A stretch of 15,378 nt of DNA, from positions 1-15,378 of the forward strand of contig VGWY01000035.1 of the NCBI GenBank assembly GCA_016873575.1, written 5' to 3'. The translations under genes and the position numbers were made by a program. Below the pieces are notes generated by a model. It was not told the origin of the DNA. It made no database searches and saw only the letters and a list, made by a program, of their open reading frames with translations. Positions 1 through 7,240 of the stretch are shown piece by piece; position 1 is the stretch's first letter; each line of letters begins with the position of its first letter. The stretch comes from Nitrospira sp. (lineage in GTDB: Bacteria; Nitrospirota; Thermodesulfovibrionia; Thermodesulfovibrionales; SM23-35).

Positions 1-135
1 TCTGAAGGAAAAGCGAAAGATAGGGCAAGGGATGGATATATGAAAGACATTGGTTTAAGAGTCATCAGGTTTTCTGACAAAGAGGTATTTGAGAATACAT
101 AGGGTGTTCTCGAAAGAATATGGGGGTATTTGTGA
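1..135 (+). pseudogene. C-terminal end of a DUF559-type endonuclease-like protein, interrupted by a stop codon
   Basis: The frame starting at base 1 is open for 33 codons to TAG at 100-102. It contains ARDGYMKDIGLRVIRFSDKE followed by VFENT, which matches the end of the DUF559 family (small proteins related to the very-short-patch-repair endonuclease fold). After the TAG the same frame continues as GVLERIWGYL to TGA at 133-135. The family normally reads something like ENTEGVLERI here, so the TAG appears to replace a Glu codon (GAG to TAG). The protein would lose about its last 11 residues. The gene begins left of the window, so whether the rest is intact is unknown. The family match is from memory of its consensus. 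The product may still fold, or the base may be a sequencing error. Confidence 0.55.
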
Positions 136-141
136 TTCTTA

Positions 142-175
142 AAATCTCCCTTCATCCCCCTTTGGCAAAGGGGGA
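142..175. repeat. GC-rich palindromic repeat, partial copy
   Basis: AAATCTCCC is followed by the inverted repeat CCCCCTTTGGCAAAGGGGG at 156-174. This is the same element family as at 4466-4542, 12068-12113, 13308-13353 and 13531-13577. This copy keeps the left outer arm and the inner hairpin but lacks the matching right outer arm. It lies between the DUF559 fragment and the first NHL gene. Confidence 0.8.
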
Positions 176-189
176 TAATACGAAGAAAG

Positions 190-213
190 ATTCCGGACAA
201 GCACGGAATGACG
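190..213. repeat. Short inverted repeat, ATTCCG...CGGAAT type
   Basis: ATTCCGGACAAGCACGGAAT forms an imperfect hairpin and is followed by GACG. Strings of this type (ATTCCGGACAAGCCGGAATGACG) are common dispersed repeats in genomes of several phyla. Only one copy is seen in this window, so calling it a repeat rests on prior knowledge. Confidence 0.4.
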
Positions 214-260
214 CATGATAAGAAAGCTGGAAAATTCTTAGTGAAATTGGAGATATGATG

Positions 261-1328
261 ATGCCATTGAAAAAACTATACGCTACACGCTATACGCTAA
301 ACGCTATTTTGTCACACGCTACACGCTACACGCTATACGCTATATTAGTGCTATTCATCGGTTGCGCTTCTTCTCCTCCTAAATCGGAACAACCGGACAA
401 GGAATTTGTCTGGCCCCCGCCGCCTGAAATTCCAAGGATTAAGTTTCTGAAACAATGGTCAAACGAGTATGATTTCGGAAAACCAAATAAATTTCTGTCA
501 TTTCTTATAGGGAAAGAAAGGATTGAGTGGTTAATGAGACCAAATGGTGTGGCTGCAGATACAGCAGGAAATGTCTATGTTGCGGACTCAACCCGGCGCG
601 CAGTATTTGTCTTTGACCTGGAGGAAAATATCCTGCGACTTATCGGAAGAGGAACTCTTACTACGCCTATCAGCCTTGCTATAGACAATAAAAGGGGAAT
701 CATCTATGTATCAGACTCGGGCAGTGACAAAGTATATGTTTTAAAAAAGAAGAACGGAGATGTTATTACAGTTCTAGGTGTTACCGAAGGATACAAAAAC
801 CCCTCAGGTATCGTCTTCGATGAAGAGAAAGACAGGCTTTACGTATCTGATACACAGAATCATATAATAAGGGTATATGATGGTAATACGAGGCAACCTT
901 TGTTCACTATCGGGAAGAAAGGCCGGGGTGATGGAGAATTTAACTTCCCAAGCTATTTAGCCATTGACAGGTCTGGAAGGCTCTATGTGGTTGATGCATT
1001 TAATTCCAGGGTTCAGATATTTGATCCTGATGGAAATTTTTTAAAAAAATTTGGCAAACTTGGAGATGCATCTGGTTTCTTTTCAAGGCCTGCCGGTATA
1101 GGAGTAGACTCAGAGGGGCATGTGTACATAGTAGATACCGCATTCTCTAATTTCCAGATATTTGATGAGGAGGGAAGATTACTCCTCTGGGTAGGGAACA
1201 GCGGCAGACAGCCTGGCGAATTTTCATATCCTACAGGGATGTATATAGACAGGAAAGACAGGATATATGTAACTGATACCTTTAACAGAAGAATACAGGT
1301 CTTTCAGTATCTCAAGGAAATAAAATAG
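261..1328 (+). CDS. NHL-repeat six-bladed beta-propeller lipoprotein (first paralogue)
   Basis: This is a predicted exported lipoprotein. The start at 261 is preferred because GGAG at 249-252 is well spaced for it; ATGs at 255 and 258 are too close. The signal peptide runs to the lipobox LFIGC, with Cys at residue 35. A WPPPPEIPRI segment follows, then about six NHL blades, each with a core such as VYVADS, IYVSDS, LYVSDT, LYVVDA, VYIVDT and IYVTDT, ending in FQYLKEIK. Such propellers are binding or scaffold platforms rather than usual enzymes, and similar WPPPP-NHL lipoproteins occur near multiheme cytochromes in Geobacter-like bacteria (established knowledge, recalled). The gene is followed 53 bases later by the beta-barrel gene. 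Oddly, most of the signal peptide is encoded by heptanucleotide repeats. Its exact partner cannot be seen. Confidence 0.85.
   Translation: MPLKKLYATRYTLNAILSHATRYTLYAILVLFIGCASSPPKSEQPDKEFVWPPPPEIPRIKFLKQWSNEYDFGKPNKFLSFLIGKERIEWLMRPNGVAADTAGNVYVADSTRRAVFVFDLEENILRLIGRGTLTTPISLAIDNKRGIIYVSDSGSDKVYVLKKKNGDVITVLGVTEGYKNPSGIVFDEEKDRLYVSDTQNHIIRVYDGNTRQPLFTIGKKGRGDGEFNFPSYLAIDRSGRLYVVDAFNSRVQIFDPDGNFLKKFGKLGDASGFFSRPAGIGVDSEGHVYIVDTAFSNFQIFDEEGRLLLWVGNSGRQPGEFSYPTGMYIDRKDRIYVTDTFNRRIQVFQYLKEIK
279..342 (+). repeat. Heptanucleotide tandem repeat (YACGCTA) in a signal-peptide coding region
   Basis: Four 7-base units (TACGCTA, CACGCTA, TACGCTA, AACGCTA) lie at 279-306. After an 8-base spacer, four more (CACGCTA three times, then TACGCTA) lie at 315-342. 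The tract encodes ATRYTLN and ATRYTLYA in the lipoprotein signal peptide. Gain or loss of one unit would shift the reading frame. A related tract sits at the same place in the paralogue at 3312-3339. Confidence 0.9.
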
Positions 1329-1354
1329 ATGCCAGCAAGCTATAACAGCATATT

Positions 1355-1363
1355 TGGTATAAT
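1355..1363 (+). promoter_or_regulatory. Possible extended -10 promoter for the barrel gene
   Basis: TGGTATAAT is a perfect extended -10 match (TGN-TATAAT) in the 53-base gap between the first NHL gene and the barrel gene, 18 bases before the ATG. No convincing -35 is present, which extended -10 promoters can tolerate. The barrel gene also lacks a clear Shine-Dalgarno sequence, and a transcript from here would have a very short leader. AT-rich DNA yields such matches by chance. Confidence 0.3.
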
Positions 1364-1381
1364 TTTTGCAACACAATATGC

Positions 1382-3214
1382 ATGACTCTTGGGAAATTAA
1401 TAAGGGCAGTTTTATGTTTATTTGTTCTTTCATTCTTTTTTCTTTTATTCATTACACCTGATCAAGTATCTGCTCAACAAAAAGCCTTCTACGGTAGAAA
1501 ATACCATTTTTCAGGTCTGATTGAGCTTACCTATCGGGATTACAGCACAAAAACCATTCATGATGGAAACAAGACCGAGAGCAATTGGTCCGCCTTTGAG
1601 CAAAGGTATAAATTGGGGCTTAGCGGTTTCATATATCATCCCAGACTTTTATTATTTTCCACGAGTGTATCATTCATAAATGAGGAAATAAAAGATGATT
1701 TAAGCGGCAGAAATAAGGGAATAAGTTATGATCTTTCTGCTTCCTTGCTTCCACAAAGACCTGTCTCCTTGAATATTTTTGCAATGAGAGCTACATCCCG
1801 GATAGAGGGATGGGGTGCGTCACCATACGAAGTCACTTCCAACACATACGGAGCAAGCTTATTTGTTACACAGAGAAAACTTCCTGTGACAATAATTTCA
1901 TATAATCACTGGGATTATACTCAGGATAGGGATCAAATCGAAAAGGTAACGAATATTTTTGGACAGTCTGTCTATCAAAGGAAGCGGGTGGAAGAAAAGA
2001 TAGAGTTTGACGGGGTTGACTTTCGAATAACCGGGGCACTGAAGTCTCCAAAACTGAACTACTCACTGGGCGGAAATTTTTTCGAATATTCCAATCCTTA
2101 CAGGACTTATACCGGCCAGAACCTGAGAAGTACGATAGATGTACACATCAAGAAAGATACTACCCTGTCCACGTACTTTCACTACTCAAATATAGATATC
2201 TCAACCCTCACGAATATCGGGGTTCTATTGAAATTAAGTCCACTTGGGCGTTTCCACCATAGCTATGGTTACGATTTTCTCACATCTGAAACAGGAAGGG
2301 GAGGAATAACCAATTTCCATAATGTTACCGCTCTGTGGAACTACCGGTTTAATACCTGGTTCCGTGGCAAGGCAGACCTCCGTTACCGATTTGGTGACAG
2401 GAATGGTGAGCATGAGGAGCTCTATGATACAGCCATGAACCTGGACTATAAGCGACCAATAAAATCTCTTGACTTTCTTTCAAGCTACGGATTTTCTTAT
2501 GCTAATAAATTGAATCAGGGAGACTATAAAATGGTTGATCATACATTTGGTCTTGGTCTTGCAACCAGACAACTCAGGGCAGGAAAGATATATTCAAATT
2601 ATAACTTTTCCTATAAGACATATGATGCAGCATATACAATACCGGATAAACCTGATAAGACAGCCCATTTTGATTCCAGAGAACATAAACTCAAGACAGG
2701 AGTCACTGGGAAGGGTTTCGGAAGGATGTATTGGACTGTAGAAGCAGAAGGGAGATATTCCAACTTAACAAATGGGGTGGGAGGATCAGAAATATCCTTC
2801 TGGTCAACTGAAAGTCAATGGGCACAAAATATCAGGGATTATACTATGTCAGGAGAAGTGCGATATCCTATCCGGGGCAAAGGGGATACTACCTTTAAGT
2901 CCAGCTATACTACTGGAAAGATAAATTCAAATGAAATACAAAAATATTCTTATGAAGGACGATTGCAGTACCATATCTTTAAAAACCTGTCCTTCTCAGC
3001 ATGGTGGAGGGAAGAATGGTGGAGCAAAGGATGGTATAGCTGGTACGGTCCTGATGAGAGAGTGTATGGAACGAAAAACAGGGAATATCAAATAGAAACT
3101 TATTATAGGTTAGGCAGTACATCCTTTTCCATAGAATATAATGTTTCAAAGATAATTACTAGTTCAAGTTCAGAGTATAAACGTCTCTATATGAAACTCA
3201 GCAGGCCGATATGA
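1382..3214 (+). CDS. Predicted outer-membrane beta-barrel protein (porin-like, electron conduit candidate)
   Basis: The 610-residue product starts with a clear signal peptide, likely cut after VSA at residues 29-31. The mature chain consists almost wholly of alternating polar/aromatic strands with Tyr, Phe and Trp at strand ends and loops rich in Gly, Asn, Asp and Lys, as in large outer-membrane barrels. It has no Cys after the signal, no heme motif and no visible TonB plug domain. It lies between two NHL lipoproteins and upstream of two multiheme cytochromes. The best inference is the porin part of a trans-outer-membrane electron conduit, analogous in role to MtrB or OmbB. It lacks the N-terminal CXXC of MtrB, and no close homology is claimed. 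The chain ends RLYMKLSRPI, not the usual terminal Phe. No Shine-Dalgarno is evident before the ATG. A generic porin or a polysaccharide exporter barrel remains possible. Confidence 0.75.
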   Translation: MTLGKLIRAVLCLFVLSFFFLLFITPDQVSAQQKAFYGRKYHFSGLIELTYRDYSTKTIHDGNKTESNWSAFEQRYKLGLSGFIYHPRLLLFSTSVSFINEEIKDDLSGRNKGISYDLSASLLPQRPVSLNIFAMRATSRIEGWGASPYEVTSNTYGASLFVTQRKLPVTIISYNHWDYTQDRDQIEKVTNIFGQSVYQRKRVEEKIEFDGVDFRITGALKSPKLNYSLGGNFFEYSNPYRTYTGQNLRSTIDVHIKKDTTLSTYFHYSNIDISTLTNIGVLLKLSPLGRFHHSYGYDFLTSETGRGGITNFHNVTALWNYRFNTWFRGKADLRYRFGDRNGEHEELYDTAMNLDYKRPIKSLDFLSSYGFSYANKLNQGDYKMVDHTFGLGLATRQLRAGKIYSNYNFSYKTYDAAYTIPDKPDKTAHFDSREHKLKTGVTGKGFGRMYWTVEAEGRYSNLTNGVGGSEISFWSTESQWAQNIRDYTMSGEVRYPIRGKGDTTFKSSYTTGKINSNEIQKYSYEGRLQYHIFKNLSFSAWWREEWWSKGWYSWYGPDERVYGTKNREYQIETYYRLGSTSFSIEYNVSKIITSSSSEYKRLYMKLSRPI

Positions 3215-3218
3215 AATT

Positions 3219-3303
3219 AAAACAATTTCAAATAATCAATTCTCAATGAAAAATTATCAATAAAATTGAACTTGATAATTGATAATTGATAATTTTAACT
3301 TAA
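3219..3303. repeat. AT-rich dispersed repeat between the barrel and second NHL genes
   Basis: This stretch is built from ATTATCAAT and its complement ATTGATAAT, with three head-to-tail TTGATAA units near 3272-3292, and ends in TTTTAACTT. It fills almost the whole 91-base gap and ends two bases before the ATG at 3306. It belongs to the family seen at 4366-4430, 6451-6489, 9471-9512, 9923-9989 and 14762-14836. It leaves no room for a normal Shine-Dalgarno. Confidence 0.8.
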
Positions 3304-3305
3304 AT

Positions 3306-4367
3306 ATGATACACGCTATACGCTACACGCTATACGCTCTTATTATCTTAATTATTGGGTGTGCTACGCCTGAACTCAGTCCTCAGTCCTCAGCCCTCAG
3401 TCCTCAGTTACCTGTTCTTGTCTGGCCTCCTCCTCCCCAGACACCGCGAATCCAATATGTGAGAAGCATTTCAGGTCCACAAGATATAGGGACAAAGGTA
3501 TCATGGTTCAAAAAAACAATCAATGCTATTTTCGGTAAAGAAGATGACATGGAGGAGATTATGCTCAGACCGTATGGCGTCTTTGCTGACTCGGAACGGA
3601 TATATGTTACCGACCCGGGCAGCAATAGTGTCCACATCTTCGACATGAAAGAAAAAAGGCATCTCATAATACGGAATGGGAAAAAAGAGAATCTCATATC
3701 ACCCATCGGCATTGCAGTTGATAAAAACGGTGAACTGTATGTCTCTGATTCAGTGCTGAAGAAAGTTTTATCATTTGATAGAGAAGGGAAATATCTGCGT
3801 GAAATAGGCTCTTCCCAATCATTCATAAGACCAACGGGCATCGCGATTGATGAAGAGAGGATTTATGTAGTTGATACCCATGCGCACCATGTGTTAGTAT
3901 TTTCAAAAAAAGAGGGCACATTCCTTTTTCATTTTGGTAAACATGGCAATGGTAAAGGTGATTTTAACTATCCAACACATATATGTATAGATAAAAATGG
4001 ATTTCTCTACATTACAGATTCCATGAACTTTAGAGTACAAATATTTGACCGGGATGGGAATTTTATTTCTACTTTTGGCAAACACGGTGATGGTTCAGGG
4101 GATTTTTCAAAATCGAAAGGCATTGCTGTAGATTCCGAGGGCCATATCTACGTGGCAGATGCCCATTTTGATACTGTTCAGATATTCGATAAAGCGGGGA
4201 ATTTCCTCCTTGACTTTGGGAAAACAGGGAGTGAAGAGGGACAAATGGTGCTCCCATCAGGAATCTTTATTGACGAACAGGACAGGATTTATGTGGCTGA
4301 TTCCTATAACAGGAGGATTCAGATATTTCAGTATCTGAAGGAGAAGAAAGAACTCAATTCAAAATGA
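3306..4367 (+). CDS. NHL-repeat six-bladed beta-propeller lipoprotein (second paralogue)
   Basis: This is a paralogue of the lipoprotein at 261-1328. The frame is open from a TTG at 3279, but that lies inside the AT-rich repeat; ATG at 3306 gives a compact signal peptide (MIHAIRYTLYALIILIIGC) with the lipobox Cys at residue 19. Next come a repeat-encoded Ser/Pro/Gln/Leu linker, the conserved WPPPPQTPRI segment and six blades with cores IYVTDP, LYVSDS, IYVVDT, LYITDS, IYVADA and IYVADS, ending in FQYLKEKK as in the first copy. RYTLYA stands seven residues before the lipobox Cys in both proteins, so the repeat-coded signal peptide predates or travelled with the duplication. Role inferred: periplasm-facing or surface scaffold of the barrel-cytochrome assembly. 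Confidence 0.85.
   Translation: MIHAIRYTLYALIILIIGCATPELSPQSSALSPQLPVLVWPPPPQTPRIQYVRSISGPQDIGTKVSWFKKTINAIFGKEDDMEEIMLRPYGVFADSERIYVTDPGSNSVHIFDMKEKRHLIIRNGKKENLISPIGIAVDKNGELYVSDSVLKKVLSFDREGKYLREIGSSQSFIRPTGIAIDEERIYVVDTHAHHVLVFSKKEGTFLFHFGKHGNGKGDFNYPTHICIDKNGFLYITDSMNFRVQIFDRDGNFISTFGKHGDGSGDFSKSKGIAVDSEGHIYVADAHFDTVQIFDKAGNFLLDFGKTGSEEGQMVLPSGIFIDEQDRIYVADSYNRRIQIFQYLKEKKELNSK
3312..3339 (+). repeat. Heptanucleotide tandem repeat (YACGCTA), four units
   Basis: CACGCTA, TACGCTA, CACGCTA and TACGCTC lie head to tail, beginning four bases after the preferred ATG, and encode AIRYTLYAL of the signal peptide. The unit is the same as at 279-342, at the homologous position in the paralogue. 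Confidence 0.9.
3375..3409 (+). repeat. Heptanucleotide tandem repeat (CTCAGTC), five units
   Basis: CTCAGTC, CTCAGTC, CTCAGCC, CTCAGTC and CTCAGTT lie head to tail just after the lipobox Cys and encode LSPQSSALSPQL. The first NHL paralogue has no such tract. It is a second heptanucleotide tract in the same gene, so slippage in either would change the frame upstream of all six blades. A degenerate 7-base-periodic tract of similar type lies in hypF at 13585-13610. Confidence 0.9.
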
Positions 4368-4430
4368 TCAATTATCAATACAAAATGAGCATTGAAAATG
4401 AAACTTGATAATTGTTCATTGATAATTTTA
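4366..4430. repeat. AT-rich dispersed repeat after the second NHL gene
   Basis: It contains GATCAATTATCAATACAAAA, then CTTGATAATTG and TTGATAATTTTA. The first bases overlap the TGA stop of the NHL gene. The family is the same as at 3219-3303. The rest of the 220-base gap to 4588 holds a GC-rich palindrome at 4466-4542 and nothing else recognised. Confidence 0.75.
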
Positions 4431-4465
4431 CTAATACGGTCATAAGTATGAAGACATTGATTATA

Positions 4466-4542
4466 AAATCCCTCCTCACCTCCCTTTGCTAAAGGGAGGC
4501 AATGTACCCCTCTTTGGCAAAGAGGGGCAAGGGGAGATTTTT
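4466..4542. repeat. Compound GC-rich palindromic repeat with two inner hairpins
   Basis: Outer arms AAATCCCTCC at the left and GGGGAGATTT at the right enclose two different hairpins: CCTCCCTTTGCTAAAGGGAGG (4479-4499) and CCCCTCTTTGGCAAAGAGGGG (4507-4527). Other copies in the window have one inner hairpin. It lies upstream of the beta-helix/CARDB gene and could act as a transcript stem-loop there, but the only T-run (4538-4542) is short. Confidence 0.85.
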
Positions 4543-4587
4543 CAATAATGATGCCTTACTTATGCACTTCTTAGTAACTTGTGAGAT

Positions 4588-6450
4588 ATGAGTATAAATA
4601 AGAAATTACGATTTATTCTATTAGTCGCTTTAATCACCCTATGGCTTGTGCCAGCAGCCCAGTCAGCAACACCTATCTACGTTCGAACGGGCGGGGATGA
4701 CACTCTATGCAACGGCACGGTGAATGTTGATTATAGCCCTGGCGTTGCTCCGAACTGCGCCGTCCAGACTATTCAGAAGGGTATAGATCTGGTGGATTCC
4801 AATGGCACGGTGAATGTCGCTTCAGGTACATACAATGTAACTGCTCCAATTATTGTCAATACATCTGTAACAATCACAGGAGATACGACAACTCCAGGGA
4901 ATGTCATTGTCAATGCTCCAACCTCTGGTTCGGATAGAGATTGTTTTCAGGTTCGAGCGAATGACGTTACCATTCAGGGATTTACCCTGAATAATGCCCT
5001 GAGCCAGATATCAGGGGATGGTTATCAGAATGCCGGTATTATGGTTGGAAATGATGCTGCAAACACGCTCATGGCATCACCGGGAGAAATCAATGTGAAT
5101 GGCGGGAACTTTAGCTACAATGTGCTGGATAATAATGGATTCGGTATCTATGTATATCGTTCTAGGAGGATTGTGATTTCACACAATGAGGCAAAAAACA
5201 GCAGCACCAGCGGATCAGGATCTCCGGGGAATGGAATCCACCTCTCAAAATCCCCGCCTGCAACATATGTTATGACCGGAAATACCATTGAATACAACTC
5301 GGTGCATGATAACGGGCGGCACGGTATCTACCTTGCCGGGGTCTCCGGAACCAAGATATATGGTAATTCGGTCAATAGCAATAACGACTACAATGTTTAT
5401 ATTGACAGCTATGTTTACGGTATCCTGTTTGCCGGTAATACGATTGGTGCATCTACATCCACGTATGGATTAATCATAGAAGATGGGTTGGAAGGAGGAA
5501 CAGGTGCATATCCTAAGAATATGGTTGTCAATTACAACAGTTTTGCAAACTCAAACGGTGCTGTTGGGGTAAAACATTACTACGGGACCCTTAATATCAA
5601 ATACAACTGGTGGGGTGATTCAGCAGGACCAAATGTGCGTACGAATGGAACATGGGATGGTCCCGGATCATCTGGCAGGCTTCATATCTGGCCCGGAATG
5701 TCTGCTAACTATACTTCCTGGTTAACATCTTTTAGTCCTGATCTTGTTATTTCCAAGATTTATGCTCCATCCCGCACGGCACGTGGGGCACCTATCAATA
5801 TAAAAGATATAACGTGGAACAAGGGCGCTGATAATACAAGTACATTTAAAACAAAGTTTTATTTATCAGAAGACACAACACTTGATGGAGGAGATGTATC
5901 ACTTCTTGGCGAACGCGAACCATCTATATCCGAACTTGCTGGTGGCACAAAGAGCACTGGCACAACACCTGTAACTATTCCTTCAGGTACAACTTCAGGT
6001 GCATACTTTATCATTGGAAAAGCAGATGCAGATAATGATGTCAATGAAAGTAATGAGAATAACAATACAAAGTATAGAATGATAACAATAGGACCTGACC
6101 TTCAGATCTCTTCTCTTATAGCTCCAGCATCTGCAAGTCCTGGAACAAATATTTCTATCACAGATACAACAAGGAACAACGGTGCTGCTGAAGCTATCTT
6201 ATCAACAACGAAGTTCTACCTCTCAATTGATAAACCACTCGATTCAGACGATACACTTCTTGTGAGCAGATCTATTCCAGTTCTTGGCGTCTGGGGAAGT
6301 AATACAGGAACTTCTACAATCACCATTCCCTCAGACACACCACCAAACATGTGGTACTATATAATTGGTAAAGCAGACGCAGACAGTAACATTACCGAAT
6401 ACAACGAGAATAACAATGTGAGAATAAAAGCCATATGGATAGCACAGTAA
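4588..6450 (+). CDS. Secreted parallel beta-helix (PbH1) protein with two C-terminal CARDB domains
   Basis: A signal peptide (MSINKKLRFILLVALITLWL onward, cut near AQSA at residues 24-27) precedes a right-handed beta-helix region at about residues 60-375. That region has repeated N-G-I/N-T-I/N-N turns such as NGIHLSKS, HGIYLAG and NVYIDSY, and ends in KYNWWGDSAGP, typical of PbH1 surface proteins. Two CARDB (Ig-like adhesion) domains follow at about residues 383-500 and 502-617, each starting PDL.IS and ending GKADAD....E.NENNN. The two domain ends match closely at DNA level (6013 on and 6364 on, exactly 351 bases apart). Cys41 and Cys57 could form a disulfide near the N-terminus. No lyase active site is apparent. 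It sits between the NHL lipoprotein and cytochrome genes, so a surface adhesin or scaffold role with the conduit is an inference. No strong Shine-Dalgarno is seen. Confidence 0.85.
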   Translation: MSINKKLRFILLVALITLWLVPAAQSATPIYVRTGGDDTLCNGTVNVDYSPGVAPNCAVQTIQKGIDLVDSNGTVNVASGTYNVTAPIIVNTSVTITGDTTTPGNVIVNAPTSGSDRDCFQVRANDVTIQGFTLNNALSQISGDGYQNAGIMVGNDAANTLMASPGEINVNGGNFSYNVLDNNGFGIYVYRSRRIVISHNEAKNSSTSGSGSPGNGIHLSKSPPATYVMTGNTIEYNSVHDNGRHGIYLAGVSGTKIYGNSVNSNNDYNVYIDSYVYGILFAGNTIGASTSTYGLIIEDGLEGGTGAYPKNMVVNYNSFANSNGAVGVKHYYGTLNIKYNWWGDSAGPNVRTNGTWDGPGSSGRLHIWPGMSANYTSWLTSFSPDLVISKIYAPSRTARGAPINIKDITWNKGADNTSTFKTKFYLSEDTTLDGGDVSLLGEREPSISELAGGTKSTGTTPVTIPSGTTSGAYFIIGKADADNDVNESNENNNTKYRMITIGPDLQISSLIAPASASPGTNISITDTTRNNGAAEAILSTTKFYLSIDKPLDSDDTLLVSRSIPVLGVWGSNTGTSTITIPSDTPPNMWYYIIGKADADSNITEYNENNNVRIKAIWIAQ

Positions 6451-6489
6451 AACAATTATCAATTATCAATTATCGATACAAAATTAGCA
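6451..6489. repeat. AT-rich dispersed repeat directly before the 4-heme cytochrome ATG
   Basis: AATTATCAATTATCAATTATC is followed by GATACAAAATTAGCA, which abuts the ATG at 6490. The element fills the whole 39-base gap, so the cytochrome gene has no ordinary Shine-Dalgarno sequence. Confidence 0.8.
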
Positions 6490-7230
6490 ATGCGGGAAAT
6501 CGTGAACTTTAGACAAATCTTAAAATTTTACATTTTACATTTTGTATTGTTCATTTTAACTTTCATTCCTCTTTTCGCAATAGCTGGAGTAAAAGATACA
6601 AAGCATAACCTTTCTGTCTCAGGACCTGGAGAAATTATAGCAGTTGAAGAGACACAGATTTGCAAATTCTGCCATACTCCTCATAACTCAAGCCCTGCAT
6701 ATCCCCTGTGGAGTCATCAGCTATCGGCAGTTGTAAACTATATTAACTACTGGAGTCCTACCCTGCAATCCTATAGTGAAGGGGCAGCCCCACCTATTGA
6801 CGGTTTGTCAAAGCTGTGTCTGAGTTGCCACGATGGGACAGTAGCGCTTGGAGCAGTGGCAGCCTGTAGGGAGGACATAGATATGGTTATAATTCCTGGG
6901 ATTATTGATGCTTCAGGGAAACTTCTTCCGGGTGCTGCAGGGTATATTGGGACCGATTTATCAGGTGGGCATCCCATATCAATTTTGTTTGATGAGAACT
7001 TGAAAAATAAGAGAAATGCAGAAACAGAGCTCTGTCATCTTAACTGGCCGCTAACTGATAACGATGTAAAGCGGTATCCCACACAGGGTGGTTACGGTGT
7101 CCAATGTCCATCATGCCATGATCCACATGGTAGCAAAGGAGTACCCGATGCTCCCCCATTCTGGAGAAAGGGGACACATGATGATGTTTGCAATGTATGC
7201 CATAAACAAGGATGTATACAGGAGTGGTAG
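6490..7230 (+). CDS. Four-heme c-type cytochrome, paired CXXCH family
   Basis: A signal peptide (hydrophobic residues about 13-31, cut near FAIA at 29-32) is followed by VKDTKHNLSVSGPG, a typical start of paired-CXXCH multiheme cytochromes. Four CXXCH heme sites are visible: CKFCH (58-62), CLSCH (110-114), CPSCH (206-210) and CNVCH (234-238). Other His residues (for example H39, H65, H161, H213, H230) could be distal ligands. The CHDPHG and FWRKGTHDDVC segments are family hallmarks. The chain ends QGCIQEW with an extra Cys242. The next gene begins 10 bases on and encodes another cytochrome, so the two are very likely cotranscribed. The role is inferred as periplasmic or surface electron transfer through the barrel. 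Cys126 and Cys182 do not form CXXCH sites. Confidence 0.9.
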   Translation: MREIVNFRQILKFYILHFVLFILTFIPLFAIAGVKDTKHNLSVSGPGEIIAVEETQICKFCHTPHNSSPAYPLWSHQLSAVVNYINYWSPTLQSYSEGAAPPIDGLSKLCLSCHDGTVALGAVAACREDIDMVIIPGIIDASGKLLPGAAGYIGTDLSGGHPISILFDENLKNKRNAETELCHLNWPLTDNDVKRYPTQGGYGVQCPSCHDPHGSKGVPDAPPFWRKGTHDDVCNVCHKQGCIQEW

Positions 7231-7240
7231 TGGTAAATAA

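Noticed and set aside
279..342. Heptanucleotide tract considered as a CRISPR or iteron array
   Set aside because: Units are only 7 bases with no spacers, and the tract is coding. No cas gene or replication gene is near.
1382..3214. Barrel as a TonB-dependent receptor or true MtrB
   Set aside because: There is no TonB box or plug domain, and no N-terminal CXXC as in MtrB. Only a general outer-membrane barrel call is supported.
3279..3305. TTG start at 3279 for the second NHL lipoprotein
   Set aside because: It falls inside the AT-rich repeat and adds an unlikely leader. ATG at 3306 gives a compact lipoprotein signal peptide.
3404..3841. Open frame of 145 codons on the minus strand
   Set aside because: It lies wholly within the second NHL lipoprotein gene, whose six-blade pattern is clear. 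No family or ribosome binding site supports it.
4588..6450. Beta-helix protein as a pectate lyase or other polysaccharide-degrading enzyme
   Set aside because: No catalytic motif is visible, and the PbH1 plus CARDB layout is typical of non-enzymatic surface proteins.
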